Assembly (NCBI GenBank): GCA_937988775.1
Contig: CALKHP010000034.1
Location: 1 to 64,000, forward strand
Source of the DNA: an uncultured Alphaproteobacteria bacterium
GTDB taxonomy: Bacteria > Pseudomonadota > Alphaproteobacteria > Rhizobiales > Beijerinckiaceae
Direction: 5' to 3'
DNA length: 64,000 bases
The notes beneath the pieces are model-generated. The model did not search any database. It was not told the DNA's origin and saw only the letters and a program-made list of their open reading frames with translations. Made by a program: the position numbers and the translations under genes. The number at the start of each line of letters is the position of its first letter. Within the stretch, counting starts at the first letter, position 1. Positions 1 to 8,617 of this stretch are shown here, one piece after another.

Positions 1-445
1 ACACCATCGGCACGACGGAGACGTCCGACCCGCCGGCATGGACGTCGATCAGCAGGTCGACCGCCGGGAACAGGGACTGCGTCATGAAGGCGGCGAGCCG
101 TTCCGTCGGCGTTCCGTCGGCCTTGCCGGGGAAGACGCGGTTCATGTTCTGCCCGTCGAAGGGCGACAGCCTGCGGCCCTTCTCCGAGGCGGGAAAATTG
201 ATCGACGGCGCGATGATGATGCGGCCGCTCACCGTGTCGGGCGAGATCGACGCGGCGAGGCGGCGCAGCACGATCTGGGCCTCGTATTCGTCGCCGTGGA
301 TGCCGCCGCACAGCAGCACGGACGGGCCGTTGCCGTTATTGATGCAGCACAGGATATCGCCGGACACGCCATCGAGCGCGCCGGCGATCGGGCCGAGGTC
401 GTAAACGGTCTTGCCTGGCCGTGCAGGGTCGAAATCGGGGATCAT
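1..445 (-). CDS. Succinylglutamate desuccinylase/aspartoacylase-family deacylase (partial, C-terminus beyond left edge)
   Basis: The first 148 residues of a zinc-dependent deacylase of the AstE/AspA family are visible; the rest lies left of the window. The family removes an acyl group from an N-acyl amino acid or a related amide. An HGDE motif (near residue 50, candidate Zn ligands His and Glu) and an IDVHAGG motif near residue 137, carrying the third candidate His, are both present, along with an NMNRVFPG stretch typical of the family. The start is ATG at 445 with AAAGG a few bases upstream. It is the last visible gene of a minus-strand operon with a peptide-type ABC transporter and a FAD oxidoreductase, which suggests deacylation of an imported N-acyl or N-alkyl compound. 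The exact substrate cannot be read from sequence. Confidence 0.85.
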   Translation of the reverse strand, partial: MIPDFDPARPGKTVYDLGPIAGALDGVSGDILCCINNGNGPSVLLCGGIHGDEYEAQIVLRRLAASISPDTVSGRIIIAPSINFPASEKGRRLSPFDGQNMNRVFPGKADGTPTERLAAFMTQSLFPAVDLLIDVHAGGSDVSVVPMV

Positions 446-536
446 CTTGGACCTTTCAGGACGTGCCGGATCGGGGCGGCGCCGTTTCCGGCGCCACCGG
501 CATCGTCAGTGGGATGGGGTTTGCTGGCGGCGTGGA

Positions 537-1736
537 TCAGGCGGCGCGGCTGACCGCCGCCGCCCCGAGGAACGCCGCCGGCTCATGGAACCGCGTCGGG
601 GAGAACGGCTTGAGCGCATCCGGCTTGGAGCCGGAGACGATCCAGTCCGTGAACAGCTTGGTGAAGCCGAGAGAGATGGCGAAGCCGTGCCCCGACCAGC
701 CATAGCCGTAAAGCGTGTTGGACAGGGCCTCGGGCTGGCCGATCAGCGGAATGAGGTCCGCCGAAACCGCCTCGACGCGCGAGGCATCCGCCTTGACGAA
801 GCTCGAATTGTCGATGAACGGGAAGGTCATGATCGCGTCGGTGACATTCTGCGTGATCGCGCTGAGCGAGCCCTTCCACAGCCCCTCGGGCGTGTAGGCG
901 ACATGGGCGCCGCCCGAGAGCATCAGCGTACCGTCCGGGATCTGCTTCACGGCCAGGCTGCGATGGGCATGCGACAGCAGGTAGTTCACCGTCTTGTTGA
1001 GCGGGTTGGTGACGTAGATCATCTGCGGCATCAGGTTCCAGACCGGGCTGGTCTCATGCGCCTTCAGCACGGGCTTGAGCAGGGCCTCGGCGCCGGCATT
1101 GGCCAGGATCACGAGCCGGTCGCCGACCGCAACGACCTCGCCGCTTTCGAGCCTGACGCCGCTGGCGACTCCCTTGGCATGCAGGATTTCGGCAACCTTC
1201 GCGCCGGTGCGGATGGTGACGCCGGCCTTGGCCGCCTCCTTGGCGAATTGCCTGGTCGCGAACGTGTGGTCGCCGACCCCGTCATGGGGGCAATAGACGG
1301 CGCCGAAAATGCTGCCGGCCAGTTCCGGCTCGCGTGCCAGCACCTCGTCGCGGCTCCACACCTGCGAGGGGCAGCCAAGGCTCGTCTGGCTGGCCGCCAT
1401 CGCTTCCATGCGGCCTTTGACCTCGTGCTCGCGGTGGCCATACGACACGTCATAGACCTTGATGCCGCCGAGCCGGCGGTAGCCGACGCCGCCTTCGAAC
1501 GTCTCCTGATAATGCTTCCACAGGCTGAGGGAGAGCGAGCAGATCGGCAATTCGCGGAAATCGCGGCCATTGCTGCGCACGCCGCGCTCGCCGGGGCCGC
1601 CGGACGCGCCGCAGGCGATCTCGCCGGCCTCGAGCAGCGTCACGGTCTTGCCGGCCTTGGCCAGCTGGTAGGCGAGGCTCGTGCCGTAGATGCCGCCGCC
1701 GACGATGACGACTTCTGATGGGGAATTGGCAGACAT
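537..1736 (-). CDS. FAD-dependent amine/amino-acid oxidoreductase (DAO family)
   Basis: This 399-residue protein has the D-amino-acid-oxidase fold. An N-terminal dinucleotide-binding GGGIYG motif near residues 13-18 binds FAD, and a C-terminal YGYGWSGHG stretch matches the FAD-contacting end of glycine/sarcosine oxidase-like enzymes. Such enzymes oxidise secondary or D-amines to imines. The start at 1736 has AAAGG about 10 bases upstream. It follows the ATPase gene of the peptide transporter by 13 bases and precedes the AstE-like deacylase by 91 bases, so the three functions (import, oxidation, deacylation) are probably co-transcribed. Length is normal for the family. The substrate is unknown. 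Confidence 0.85.
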   Translation of the reverse strand: MSANSPSEVVIVGGGIYGTSLAYQLAKAGKTVTLLEAGEIACGASGGPGERGVRSNGRDFRELPICSLSLSLWKHYQETFEGGVGYRRLGGIKVYDVSYGHREHEVKGRMEAMAASQTSLGCPSQVWSRDEVLAREPELAGSIFGAVYCPHDGVGDHTFATRQFAKEAAKAGVTIRTGAKVAEILHAKGVASGVRLESGEVVAVGDRLVILANAGAEALLKPVLKAHETSPVWNLMPQMIYVTNPLNKTVNYLLSHAHRSLAVKQIPDGTLMLSGGAHVAYTPEGLWKGSLSAITQNVTDAIMTFPFIDNSSFVKADASRVEAVSADLIPLIGQPEALSNTLYGYGWSGHGFAISLGFTKLFTDWIVSGSKPDALKPFSPTRFHEPAAFLGAAAVSRAA

Positions 1737-1749
1737 TATCGATGACCTT

Positions 1750-2814
1750 TCAGGCTGGTTGTAGCTGCGGGCGGGCTGTCGGAAGCTCGTCCTGGAAGTG
1801 GCAGGTCGCGGTGCTGGCGCCGTTGGGAGCGGCCTGGGATACGGGGTCCTGCGTCACGCAACGGCGTGGCAGCAGGCCATCGGGCGTCGCCACCGCACTC
1901 GCCGGATCGCGGGCGGCGATCAGGCGGGCCGCCGGGCAGCGCGTGTGGAAGCTGCAGCCGGAGGGAACGGCGAGCGGGCTCGGGATCGAGCCTTCGAGCA
2001 CGCCGGCCTTGCCCGTGGCTCCGGCATGGGAGGTCGCCGCCATCAGGCTCTGCGTATAGGGGTGGCGCGGCGCATCGCAGACATTCTCGGCGGCGCCCTG
2101 CTCGACGAAGCGGCCGAGATACATCACGCCGACCGCGTCGGCGATGTGTTCCACCAGCGCCAGGTCATGGGTGATGACCACGAAGGTGAGCGAGAGCCTC
2201 TGCTTCAGTTCCATGAGCAGGTTGATGATCTGGGCCTGCACCGAGACATCGAGCGCGCTGACCGGCTCGTCGAGAACCAGGATATCCGGCTCGCAGATGA
2301 TCGCCCTGGCAATGGCCGCGCGCTGGCGCTGGCCACCGGACAGTTCATGAGGAAAGCGGTCGAGATGCGCCGGGCTGAGCCCGACGAGGCCGATCGTCGT
2401 GGCGATGCGCTCGGCCCGCGCCTTGCGGCCGGGATGGAGGCCATGGACCGCAAGCGCCTCATGCAGCGTCTCGAACACGCTCATGCGCGGATCGAGCGAG
2501 GCGCGCGGGTCCTGGAGCACGAGCTGGATCCGGCGCCGCAAGCGCCGCAGGCCGGTGGCGTCGAGCGCCGAGAGCGGCTCGCCATCCACGACGACCTCGC
2601 CGGCGGTCGGCTGCAGCAGGCCGACGAGCAGGCGGGCGAGGGAACTCTTGCCGGAGCCGGATTCGCCGACGATGGCGAAGCAGCTGCCGCGCGGCACGCG
2701 GAATGATACGCCGTCGACGGCGCGCGCCACCGGCGCCGGCTTAGCGCTGAACAGCGGCCGCCGCCCGACGAAATGCCGGCTGAGCGCGGTGGCGACGATG
2801 GCGTCGGCGCTCAT
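1750..2814 (-). CDS. Peptide/nickel-type ABC transporter ATP-binding protein (DppF/OppF-like)
   Basis: A 354-residue ABC ATPase. Walker A (GESGSGKSS) lies at residues 50-58, followed by an LSGGQRQR signature and an LDEPVSALD Walker B/D-loop. The C-terminal oligopeptide-type extension contains HPYTQSLMAAT and a CSFHTRCPAA cysteine motif, which is typical of OppD/F and DppD/F. The ATG at 2814 overlaps the stop of the upstream permease-ATPase fusion in an ATGA arrangement. An open frame continues upstream to 2892, but those residues are read from within the preceding gene and have no family similarity. It forms the second nucleotide-binding domain of the importer. Confidence 0.92.
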   Translation of the reverse strand: MSADAIVATALSRHFVGRRPLFSAKPAPVARAVDGVSFRVPRGSCFAIVGESGSGKSSLARLLVGLLQPTAGEVVVDGEPLSALDATGLRRLRRRIQLVLQDPRASLDPRMSVFETLHEALAVHGLHPGRKARAERIATTIGLVGLSPAHLDRFPHELSGGQRQRAAIARAIICEPDILVLDEPVSALDVSVQAQIINLLMELKQRLSLTFVVITHDLALVEHIADAVGVMYLGRFVEQGAAENVCDAPRHPYTQSLMAATSHAGATGKAGVLEGSIPSPLAVPSGCSFHTRCPAARLIAARDPASAVATPDGLLPRRCVTQDPVSQAAPNGASTATCHFQDELPTARPQLQPA

Positions 2815-4781
2815 GACAGGCCCTCCTGCGCGAAGAAGCAGGCAACCTTGCGCCCGGCGACCATCTCGGCCGGCGGCTCGGCGCGCCCGCATTCCGGGCG
2901 GCCATGCGTGCGCTGGCAGCGCGGGCGGAAGGCGCAGCCGGCGGGCAGCATGCCGACCATGGGTGGCTCGCCGCCGATGGCGTCGAGCGGCTTGCCGCGC
3001 CGCCCGGCACCGCCGGGGATCGCGGCGCGCAGGGCCTGCGTGTAGGGGTGGCGCGGGCTGTCCAGCACTTGCGCGACCGCGCCATGCTCGACGATGGCGC
3101 CGGCATACATCACCGCGACATCATCGGCGAAGCGCGCGACGAGGTTGAGGTCGTGGGTGACGATCAGCACCGCCATGCCGCGCTTGCGCTGGATGTCGCC
3201 GAGCAGGGCGAGAATCTGCTGCTGGATGGTGACGTCGAGCGCGCTGGTCGGCTCGTCGGCCAATAGCAGCTGCGGGTCCTGCGCCAGGGCGATGGCGATG
3301 ACGATGCGCTGCTTCATGCCGCCCGAGAACTGGTGCGGATACATGGCGAGGCGCCGCTCCGGATCGGAAATCCCGACATCGGACAGGAGTTCGGCGCAGC
3401 GCTGCCGGACCGCCGCCGCATCGAGATCGGTTCCGATGCGCACCGCCTCGGCGATCTGCGCGCCGATGGTCAGCACCGGATTGAGCGCGCTTGCCGCATC
3501 CTGGAACACGACGCCGATCTTGCGCCGGCGCAGGTCCATCATCGCGGATGGCGTGAGGTCGATGGCAGATTCGCCGCCGATCAGGATCGTGCCGCCGGTC
3601 ACGGCGACCTGCTCGGGGTTGGCAAGCGTGGCGATGGCGCGCAGCAAGGTGGTCTTGCCGGAGCCGGATTCGCCGACGACGGCCAGCGTGCGTCCGGGCT
3701 GGATATCGAGATCGACGGCGCGCACCACCTCCAGAAGGCCGCTTCCGGCCCGGAAGGCGAGGCGCAGGTCGCGCACCGAAACGGCGGGCGCCGGGCCGGT
3801 AGTGGCCTCCGGCTTCGCGTCGCGGGATGCCGGGCGGGCCTTGCGGCGCAGCGCGCCAAGCCACGGCCGCTTGCGCACGGCATGGCGGCTCGCCGGATCG
3901 TAGATGGTGCGCAGCGCATCGCCGAGCAGGTTGAAGGCGAGCGCCGAGCCGGCAAGGAACAGTCCGGGGAAGGTGGCGAGATACGGGTTGCTGCGGATGT
4001 AGGACCGGCTCTCGCCGAGCATCGTGCCCCATTCCGGGTTCGGCGGCTGCGTGCCGAGGCCGAGGAAGCCGAGCCCCGAGGCCGAGAGCAGGGTCGAGGC
4101 GAACAGCAGCGTCGAAAGCGTCAGCAGCGTGCCGGAAATGTTCGGCAGCACGTGGCGCAGGATAATCCGCTTCGGGCTGGCGCCAAGCGAGGCCGAGCCC
4201 TCGATATAAGGTTCGGCGAGGATGCTCAGCGTCACGGCGCGCGCCGTGCGCGCGAAGATCGGTACCGAGACGACGCCGACCGCGATGATGACGTTCTGCG
4301 TGCTCGCGCCCAGCACCGCGACGATGGCGAGCGCGAAAACGATATCCGGGAAGCTGAGCATGACGTCGATGACGCGCATGACGAGGGCATCGATCCAGCC
4401 GCGCCGCCACGCGGCGAGCACGCCGAGCGGCACGCCGAACAGGAAGGCGAAGGTGACGCCGCCGACGCCGACGCCAAGCGTCGCGCGCGCGCCGATCAGG
4501 ACGCGGCTGAACACGTCGCGGCCGAGCTGGTCGGTGCCGAACCAATGCGCGGCGGAGGGCGCCTTGAGCGTCGCCGCGAAATCCTGGCGGAAGGGATCGT
4601 GCGGCGCGAGCAGCGGCCCGAAAATCGCCAGCAGCAGATACAGGACGACCAGCGTCAGCCCGACGAGCCCCTTGGGCTGCGCCACCACCCGCCGCAATCC
4701 GCTCCAGCGCTGCTTGGCGGCGGCGGGCGCCGCCGTGCCGGTCTCCGGCGCCTGGTTGGTGGTACCGGCGGCGGCGCTCAT
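2811..4781 (-). CDS. Fused ABC permease and ATP-binding protein (DppC-DppD fusion), peptide/nickel type
   Basis: This 656-residue protein fuses two transporter subunits. Residues about 1-300 are a DppC-type permease: a proline/alanine-rich tail, a first membrane helix near 38-57, FGTDQLGRDVF, an EAA loop near 192-213, and a LSASGLGFLGLG helix. After a basic linker (about 302-330) follows a DppD-type ATPase with Walker A GESGSGKTT at 370-378, FSGGMKQR at 485-492, DEPTSALD at 509-516 and a C-terminal CAFRPRCQ motif. No stop or start codon signal separates the halves. The ATG at 4781 overlaps the stop of dppB (ATGA). The frame is open upstream to 5492, but that part lies antiphase inside dppB and is not coding. 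Fusions of this kind are known in peptide/nickel transporter families. Confidence 0.92.
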   Translation of the reverse strand: MSAAAGTTNQAPETGTAAPAAAKQRWSGLRRVVAQPKGLVGLTLVVLYLLLAIFGPLLAPHDPFRQDFAATLKAPSAAHWFGTDQLGRDVFSRVLIGARATLGVGVGGVTFAFLFGVPLGVLAAWRRGWIDALVMRVIDVMLSFPDIVFALAIVAVLGASTQNVIIAVGVVSVPIFARTARAVTLSILAEPYIEGSASLGASPKRIILRHVLPNISGTLLTLSTLLFASTLLSASGLGFLGLGTQPPNPEWGTMLGESRSYIRSNPYLATFPGLFLAGSALAFNLLGDALRTIYDPASRHAVRKRPWLGALRRKARPASRDAKPEATTGPAPAVSVRDLRLAFRAGSGLLEVVRAVDLDIQPGRTLAVVGESGSGKTTLLRAIATLANPEQVAVTGGTILIGGESAIDLTPSAMMDLRRRKIGVVFQDAASALNPVLTIGAQIAEAVRIGTDLDAAAVRQRCAELLSDVGISDPERRLAMYPHQFSGGMKQRIVIAIALAQDPQLLLADEPTSALDVTIQQQILALLGDIQRKRGMAVLIVTHDLNLVARFADDVAVMYAGAIVEHGAVAQVLDSPRHPYTQALRAAIPGGAGRRGKPLDAIGGEPPMVGMLPAGCAFRPRCQRTHGRPECGRAEPPAEMVAGRKVACFFAQEGLS

Positions 4782-5701
4782 GTCGTCCTCGCTTCGCGCG
4801 TGCGCGGATCGAGCCATTGCGTCAGCAGGTCGGTGGCGAGGTTGATGAGCACGAAGAAGATCGCGAACATCAGGATCGTGTACTGGATCACCGGATAATC
4901 GGAACGCGTCACCGCCTCGACCAGCAGCCGGCCGACGCCGGGAATGCCGAACACGGTTTCGGTGATCACCGAGCCGCCGAGCATGCCGCCGAACTGCACG
5001 CCGGCGACGCTGACCGCCGCCACCAGCGAATTGCGCAGGGCGTGGAACACGATGACGCGGGTCTCGCTCAGGCCCTTGGCGCGTGCGGTGTCGAGATAAT
5101 CCTTGCCCATCGTCTCGAGCAGGTTGGCGGTGATCAGCCGGCTGAACATCGCGGTCGGGCGCGTCGCGATGACGAGGATCGGCAGCACGAAATGCGCCGG
5201 CGTCGAGGCGCCGGCCGCCGGCAGCCAGCGCAGATGCACGGCGAACAGCCAGATGCACAGCAGGCCGAGCCAGTAGATCGGCATCGAGATGCCGGTGAGC
5301 GTCAGCACGGTGATGCCGGCTTCCGCGACACCGCCCTGGCGCAGCGCGCACACCACGCCGGAGATCACCCCGAGGATGAGGCCGAGCACGAGGCCGCCAA
5401 TGGCGACGATCAGGGTGTTGGGCAGCCGTTCCGCCAGTTCCAGCGCCACCGGGCGATGGGTCAGGAACGAGGTCGCGACGGAGGGGTCCCACAGCCCCTT
5501 GATGAACAGGCCATAGCGCGTCAGCAGCGGCTGGTTGAGGCCGAGCGCGTCGCGGATGACGTCGATTTCCTCATTGGTCGCCGACGGCCCGGCGAGCATC
5601 TGCGCCGGGTCGCCGGGGATCATGTCCATGAAGAAGAACACCAGGACCGACACGACGAGCAATGTCGGCACGGCCATCGCGAGGCGTCGTGTGATGAACA
5701 T
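4778..5701 (-). CDS. Peptide/nickel-type ABC transporter permease (DppB-like)
   Basis: This 307-residue inner-membrane protein starts with the hallmark N-terminal helix of DppB (residues about 9-27, hydrophobic and followed by MIPGDPAQ). It contains further membrane segments, an EAA-type loop around DTARAKGLSE, and the closing TDLLTQWLDPRTR. Together with the fused DppC domain it would form the translocation channel. It follows the binding-protein gene by 23 bases and overlaps the fusion gene by four bases. Confidence 0.92.
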   Translation of the reverse strand: MFITRRLAMAVPTLLVVSVLVFFFMDMIPGDPAQMLAGPSATNEEIDVIRDALGLNQPLLTRYGLFIKGLWDPSVATSFLTHRPVALELAERLPNTLIVAIGGLVLGLILGVISGVVCALRQGGVAEAGITVLTLTGISMPIYWLGLLCIWLFAVHLRWLPAAGASTPAHFVLPILVIATRPTAMFSRLITANLLETMGKDYLDTARAKGLSETRVIVFHALRNSLVAAVSVAGVQFGGMLGGSVITETVFGIPGVGRLLVEAVTRSDYPVIQYTILMFAIFFVLINLATDLLTQWLDPRTREARTT

Positions 5702-5724
5702 GATCGATCCTCGCGGATGTCAGC

Positions 5725-7251
5725 TCAGTTGACGCTGACTTTGTCGAAGACCAGCGTCTCGTCGGGCTTCACGCGCAGGCCCTTGACCTTGTTGGCCACG
5801 CCGAGCGCCTGGGTCTGGTACCAGAGGAAGATGAACGGCTGGTCGTTCCAGATGATCTGCTGGATTTCGCCGTAAATCTCCTTCTGGCGCGCCGCGTCGC
5901 TGGTGCTGCGGCCTTCGGCCAGAAGCGCGTCGACCTTGGGGTTGTTGTAGCCGGTGCGGTTGGCGCCGACCCCGGTCTTGAACAGGCGGTAGAGCGTGTA
6001 GTCCATGCCGGCCGTGGCGCGGCCGACCATGCCCATATTGTCGGTGCGCTTCTCCGGGTCCTGCCCGACGACCTTGCTCCAGGTGCCGCGATCGACGACG
6101 TTGGCGGTCGCGTTGATGCCGATATTCTGCAACGAGCCGGCGATCGCCTGGCAGACCTGGACATCCTTGATGTAGCGTCCGGTCGGGCAGGTCATGGTCA
6201 GCGCCAGGGCGCCGGGCTTGTAGCCGGCCTCGGCGAGGAGCTTCTTGGCGCCTTCCGGATCGAACTTGATCTGCGGGAAGGTGCGGCGCAACTCGTCCTG
6301 CGTGCCCGGCCCGACCATGCCGACCGAGGGTGTGCCCAGCCCGCCGAGGATGCCCTTGACCATGCCGTCACGGTCGATCGCCATGTTGAGCGCCTGGCGC
6401 ACCTTGGCATCCTTCAGCGGCCCCTTCAGCACCATTTCCATGTTGATGGAGAACATGCTTTGCGGATTGATGACTTTCGCATCGGGGAGCGCGTTGATGG
6501 CGGCAATCGATTCCGGCGGCACGCGCTCGACGACATCGGTGCCCGCCGTTTCCAGCAGCGCCATGCGCGCGCCGTCCTCGGGCACGACGGTATATTCGAT
6601 CGCCTTGAGCGTCGCGGGATAGTCGCCCTTGTAGCGCGGGTTCGGTACCAGGCGGATGCTTTCGCCGCCGACGAATTTCTCGACGAGATAAGGCCCGCTG
6701 CCGACCGGCTTGCGGCCGTATTCGGCGCCCATCGCCTCGACCGCCTTGACGTTGACGATGCTGGCGGCGGTGTTGGCCAGCAGGATCAGGATATGGCCGT
6801 TGGGCTCGGCGAGGTGGAATTCGACCGTATCCTCGCCGACCGCCTTGACGGTGCCGATCGAGGCATAAAGGCCGCGGTAGATCGAGCCGACCTTCTTGTC
6901 GAGCAGGCGGTTGAAGCTCGCGGCGACGGCTTCGGCATTCAGCGGGTCGCCGTTGCTGAATGTGTTGCCGGTCTTGATCTTGACCGTGAACATCATGCCA
7001 TCGGGCGAGAAGCTGTAATCGGTGGCGAGATTCTTGATGACCTTGTTGTCGTCGCTCCAGCGGAACAGGCCCTCGAGCACGGCGAGATCGACGCCATTGC
7101 CGACCGGAAGATCGTTGAATGCGGGATCGAAGGTCGCGGGGTCGGCGCCGATCGCGACGCGGAGCACGCCTTCCGGCGCCGCCCATGCGGCACTGGAGGC
7201 CATTAAGGTCGCAGCGATGGCGACGGAACAAACAAGACGCAGCTTCTTCAT
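5725..7251 (-). CDS. Periplasmic substrate-binding protein of a peptide/nickel-type ABC transporter (SBP family 5)
   Basis: A 508-residue exported binding protein. The Sec signal peptide has a KKLR n-region, a hydrophobic core and a likely cleavage site after AWA near residue 24. The mature protein has the family 5 pattern (GADPATFDPAF, TDYSFSPDGMMFTVKI, GSGPYLVEKF). The start is ATG at 7251 with GGGAG upstream; the frame stays open to 7416, but that extension would bury the signal peptide and is rejected. It is the first gene of the transporter operon and faces a divergent LysR gene across a 220-base region that should hold both promoters. Confidence 0.92.
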   Translation of the reverse strand: MKKLRLVCSVAIAATLMASSAAWAAPEGVLRVAIGADPATFDPAFNDLPVGNGVDLAVLEGLFRWSDDNKVIKNLATDYSFSPDGMMFTVKIKTGNTFSNGDPLNAEAVAASFNRLLDKKVGSIYRGLYASIGTVKAVGEDTVEFHLAEPNGHILILLANTAASIVNVKAVEAMGAEYGRKPVGSGPYLVEKFVGGESIRLVPNPRYKGDYPATLKAIEYTVVPEDGARMALLETAGTDVVERVPPESIAAINALPDAKVINPQSMFSINMEMVLKGPLKDAKVRQALNMAIDRDGMVKGILGGLGTPSVGMVGPGTQDELRRTFPQIKFDPEGAKKLLAEAGYKPGALALTMTCPTGRYIKDVQVCQAIAGSLQNIGINATANVVDRGTWSKVVGQDPEKRTDNMGMVGRATAGMDYTLYRLFKTGVGANRTGYNNPKVDALLAEGRSTSDAARQKEIYGEIQQIIWNDQPFIFLWYQTQALGVANKVKGLRVKPDETLVFDKVSVN

Positions 7252-7471
7252 GGCGTGGCTCCCGTTGCAGGCAAATGCAGATGTGCGGGTCATCGGAGCC
7301 CGCATTGACGCCCCGGGCTTCAGCCCATGGGTGCGCCCAGCCTGTGACGCTGCTGTCCTGCCGCTTGTTTTGGTCCGGACCTCAGCGTTGAGGGTAGGAA
7401 ATACGAAGTCTGGCATTTCCTCAAATGACTATCTCTCCCATATGCATTACCTGAGGTTATGGGGTGAGCGC

Positions 7472-8368
7472 ATGAACTATCGGCAGGTCGAGGTTTTCAA
7501 GGCAATCATGGATAGCGGCTCCGTGACCGGGGCGGCCGCGATCCTGCGGGTGTCGCAGCCGGCCGTCACCAAGGCGCTGCGGCTGATCGAACTGGATCTC
7601 GGGCTGCAGCTTTTCGTCCGCTCGGCCAAGGGCATCGCCGCGACCGACGAGGCGCGCGCGCTCTATGCGGAAGTCGAGCGCACTTATTTCAGCATGCAGA
7701 ACCTGAAGCGCTTCGCCGGCGGCCTGAGGGACCGCAAGCAGGGGCGCGTCGTCGTCACCGTCATTCCGACGCTCAGCCTGGCATGGATGCCGCTGATGGC
7801 GGCGCGTTTCGCCAGGGCGAATCCGGGCGTGACGCTGTCGCTGTATTCGGTCAGCTCCGTCGATGCGGTGCGGCTCGTCGGCTCGGGCGAGATCGATATC
7901 GGCATTGCCCAGATCAGGAGCGAGGAAAGCAACCTGTCGCGGCGCAAGCTGTGCGACCTGGAAGGGCTTGTCGCCATGCCGGCCGGGCACAGGCTCGCCG
8001 AGCGCCAGGCGATCACCCCGTCCGACCTCGCCGACGAGCCGATCATCTCGCTCGGGCTGGAGGACGAGTTCCGCCGCAAGCTGACCGCGGCCATGGAGGC
8101 GGCCGGGGCGCGCTACCGGTCGGTGATCGATGTCAGCCTCGGCATGACGCTTTGCGCCATGGTCGAGCAGGGGCTCGGCGTCGGCATCGTCGATTCCGAG
8201 ACAGCGCGCGTCAGGGGGAATGCCGCGCTCGTCTTCCGCCCGTTATCTCCGAAGATCATGGTGCCGATCTACATGTTCCGCCAGCGCGACCGGCGGCCGG
8301 GCGGCATCGCGGAAGCCTTCAGCGCCAGCCTGCTGCCACCGCCGCCATTCGCCGCCGGGGGATGGTGA
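7472..8368 (+). CDS. LysR-family transcriptional regulator
   Basis: A 298-residue LysR protein. The N-terminal winged helix-turn-helix spans about residues 1-60 (FKAIMDSGSVTGAAAIL, SQPAVTKALRLIE), followed by a periplasmic-binding-protein-like effector domain. The ATG at 7472 has GGGGTGAG in front; an in-frame ATG at 7442 (ten residues earlier) is possible but less typical for the family. It is divergent from the transporter operon at 445-7251 and is the obvious candidate regulator of it. LysR proteins usually bind T-N11-A sites in such shared promoter regions, but I could not single out one convincing site. Confidence 0.9.
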   Translation: MNYRQVEVFKAIMDSGSVTGAAAILRVSQPAVTKALRLIELDLGLQLFVRSAKGIAATDEARALYAEVERTYFSMQNLKRFAGGLRDRKQGRVVVTVIPTLSLAWMPLMAARFARANPGVTLSLYSVSSVDAVRLVGSGEIDIGIAQIRSEESNLSRRKLCDLEGLVAMPAGHRLAERQAITPSDLADEPIISLGLEDEFRRKLTAAMEAAGARYRSVIDVSLGMTLCAMVEQGLGVGIVDSETARVRGNAALVFRPLSPKIMVPIYMFRQRDRRPGGIAEAFSASLLPPPPFAAGGW

Positions 8369-8617
8369 TCGGATCCGTTGCAAGCAAGCGGCGGATGCAT
8401 GGGCGCGTTGGCCTGGCCGGGTCGCCGTTGGCTTGGTTGAGATCGGACGATCCTCGGCCGAACGCTTCGTCGCGGCCTGGCACCGCCGAGGCTGTCGCGG
8501 CGCTTCGGTCTCTCCTCCGGCAACGCACCGAAACCATCTGGTCGCCGTGATGACGGCGTGTCAGAGAAGCGGCCGCGCGATGACCGGCCGGTTGCGCGCC
8601 ATGTGATGGATGGAGCC

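Noticed and set aside
411..1718. A 435-codon open frame on the plus strand
   Set aside because: It is antisense to the FAD oxidoreductase gene, has an Arg/Asp/Ala-rich low-complexity composition and no motif. High GC produces such mirror frames throughout the window (also 3333-4898, 21190-23217, 31216-33147, 33426-36146, 54104-56239).
4782..5492. N-terminal extension of the DppC-DppD fusion frame
   Set aside because: The frame is open, but it lies antiphase inside dppB and translates to Arg/Pro-rich sequence. The permease begins normally at 4781 with an ATGA overlap.
7252..7416. Longer N-terminus of the peptide-binding protein
   Set aside because: It would place 55 non-conserved residues before a clear signal peptide, and the ATG at 7251 has a good ribosome site.
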